A DNA stretch of 64,000 nucleotides, taken from Hyphobacterium sp. SN044. Its GTDB lineage: Bacteria > Pseudomonadota > Alphaproteobacteria > Caulobacterales > Maricaulaceae. The first letter of the stretch is position 1. Each line of letters starts with the position of its first letter. The notes under the pieces were generated by a model. It saw only the letters and a list, made by a program, of their open reading frames with translations, did no database searches and was not told the origin of the DNA. Shown piece after piece: positions 63,526-64,000 of this stretch. Made by a program: the position numbers and the translations under genes. The stretch is from NCBI RefSeq assembly GCF_021864465.1, contig NZ_JAKKUV010000003.1, positions 124,001-188,000 on the forward strand, given 5' to 3'.

Positions 63526-64000
63526 ATGTCGAAACCCAAGGCGCCGTATCGCAAGACCGAAATCGCCGGCCGCAAGCTGTCGCCGGAAACGATGATGATG
63601 AGCTACGGCTATTCGCCCCAGCTCTCGGAATGGTCGATCAAGGCGCCGGTCTTCCTGACCTCGACCTTCGCGTTCGAATCGGCGGAAGCGGGCGCGGCCT
63701 TCTTCCGGGTGATGGGCGGACGCCGCCAGGAAGGCGACCCGGAATCGGCGGGACTGATGTATTCGCGGTTCAACAACCCGAATGTCGAAGTCCTGGAAGA
63801 CCGCCTGACCCTGTTCGACCACGCCGAAGATGCGGCCGTCTTCTCCTCGGGCATGGGCGCGATCTCCACCACGCTGATGGCGCTGGCCCCGGCCGGTTCG
63901 GTCGTGTTGCACTCCACACCGCTCTATGGCGGTACCGAGACGCTGATCCGCAAGGTCATGCCGAATTACGGCATCAGGAATGTCGATTTCTTCGCGGCAG
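63526..64000 (+). CDS. Cystathionine gamma-synthase family PLP enzyme, 5' part
   Basis: The first 158 codons of a Cys/Met-metabolism PLP enzyme; the gene runs off the window. Visible: PVFLTSTFAFESAEAGAAFF, a YSRFNNPNVEVLEDRLTLFD motif (Tyr/Arg phosphate contact from the neighbouring subunit) and DAAVFSSGMGAISTTLMAL, where the Ser-Gly-Met-Gly loop binds PLP phosphate, then STPLYGGTE. The PLP lysine lies beyond the end, so synthase, lyase or sulfhydrylase cannot be separated. AGGAG is eight bases before the ATG. Confidence 0.92.
   Translation, partial: MSKPKAPYRKTEIAGRKLSPETMMMSYGYSPQLSEWSIKAPVFLTSTFAFESAEAGAAFFRVMGGRRQEGDPESAGLMYSRFNNPNVEVLEDRLTLFDHAEDAAVFSSGMGAISTTLMALAPAGSVVLHSTPLYGGTETLIRKVMPNYGIRNVDFFAA

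Overview
The window is a gene-dense, high-GC stretch of an alphaproteobacterial chromosome. Three things point to the Caulobacterales/Maricaulales (Hyphomonadaceae-like) branch: the order tolC-popZ-valS, the order dgt-SPOR-nagZ-scpA-scpB-tatABC-serS-surE-pcm-nlpD-yajC-secD-secF, and an alphaproteobacterial-type LexA box (GAAC-N7-GAAC) between uvrA and ssb. The genus is an inference. There is no prophage, integrase, transposase, CRISPR array or rRNA operon. One tRNA gene (Lys, UUU) is present.

Layout. 1-6.6 kb: the tail of a PCMT-like methyltransferase, then tolC, a PopZ/DUF2497 polar organiser, valS and a DUF3137 membrane protein. 6.6-8.1 kb: a small accessory patch with four copies of a composite palindromic repeat, a DUF2975 membrane protein paired with a Cro-type regulator, and a GIY-YIG gene broken by one in-frame stop. 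8.1-12 kb: xthA and two paralogous proteins that resemble degenerate GGDEF/EAL proteins. 12-24.4 kb: nitroreductase, erpA, dgt, SPOR protein, nagZ, scpAB, tatABC, serS, surE, pcm and an NlpD-like lipoprotein. A Doc-type toxin-antitoxin module sits between serS and surE. 24.4-31.5 kb: yajC-secD-secF, a PuuD-like membrane protein, sodB, a phytoene-synthase-like protein and trmFO.

31.6-38.1 kb is the least understood part: an overlapping three-gene set of secreted proteins with helical-repeat and TonB-C-like regions, then four polytopic membrane proteins, one of the ExoD family. 38.1-43.8 kb: a membrane-tethered LuxR-type regulator facing a cytochrome b, then uvrA and ssb diverging around the SOS box. 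44-53.5 kb: gyrA (TTG start, Gln at the quinolone hot spot), coaD, two cyclophilins, a DUF6624 protein, an EEP-family phosphodiesterase, queA and tgt. The Tgt lacks two of its four expected zinc ligands.

54-64 kb is surface biology. After tRNA-Lys come two paralogous YadA-type trimeric autotransporters, each 902 residues and each with a conserved cysteine pair before the head. They are followed by a membrane dipeptidase, an OmpA-family porin with a 16-proline linker and the start of a cystathionine gamma-synthase-type enzyme.

Functionally, most of the window serves envelope biogenesis (TolC, Tat, Sec, NagZ, SPOR, NlpD, OmpA, autotransporters), chromosome handling (PopZ, ScpAB, GyrA, SSB, UvrA, XthA) and translation (ValS, SerS, TrmFO, QueA, Tgt, tRNA-Lys). 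Many genes overlap by ATGA or GTGA, suggesting translational coupling. All functions come from reading the sequence; no database search was run.
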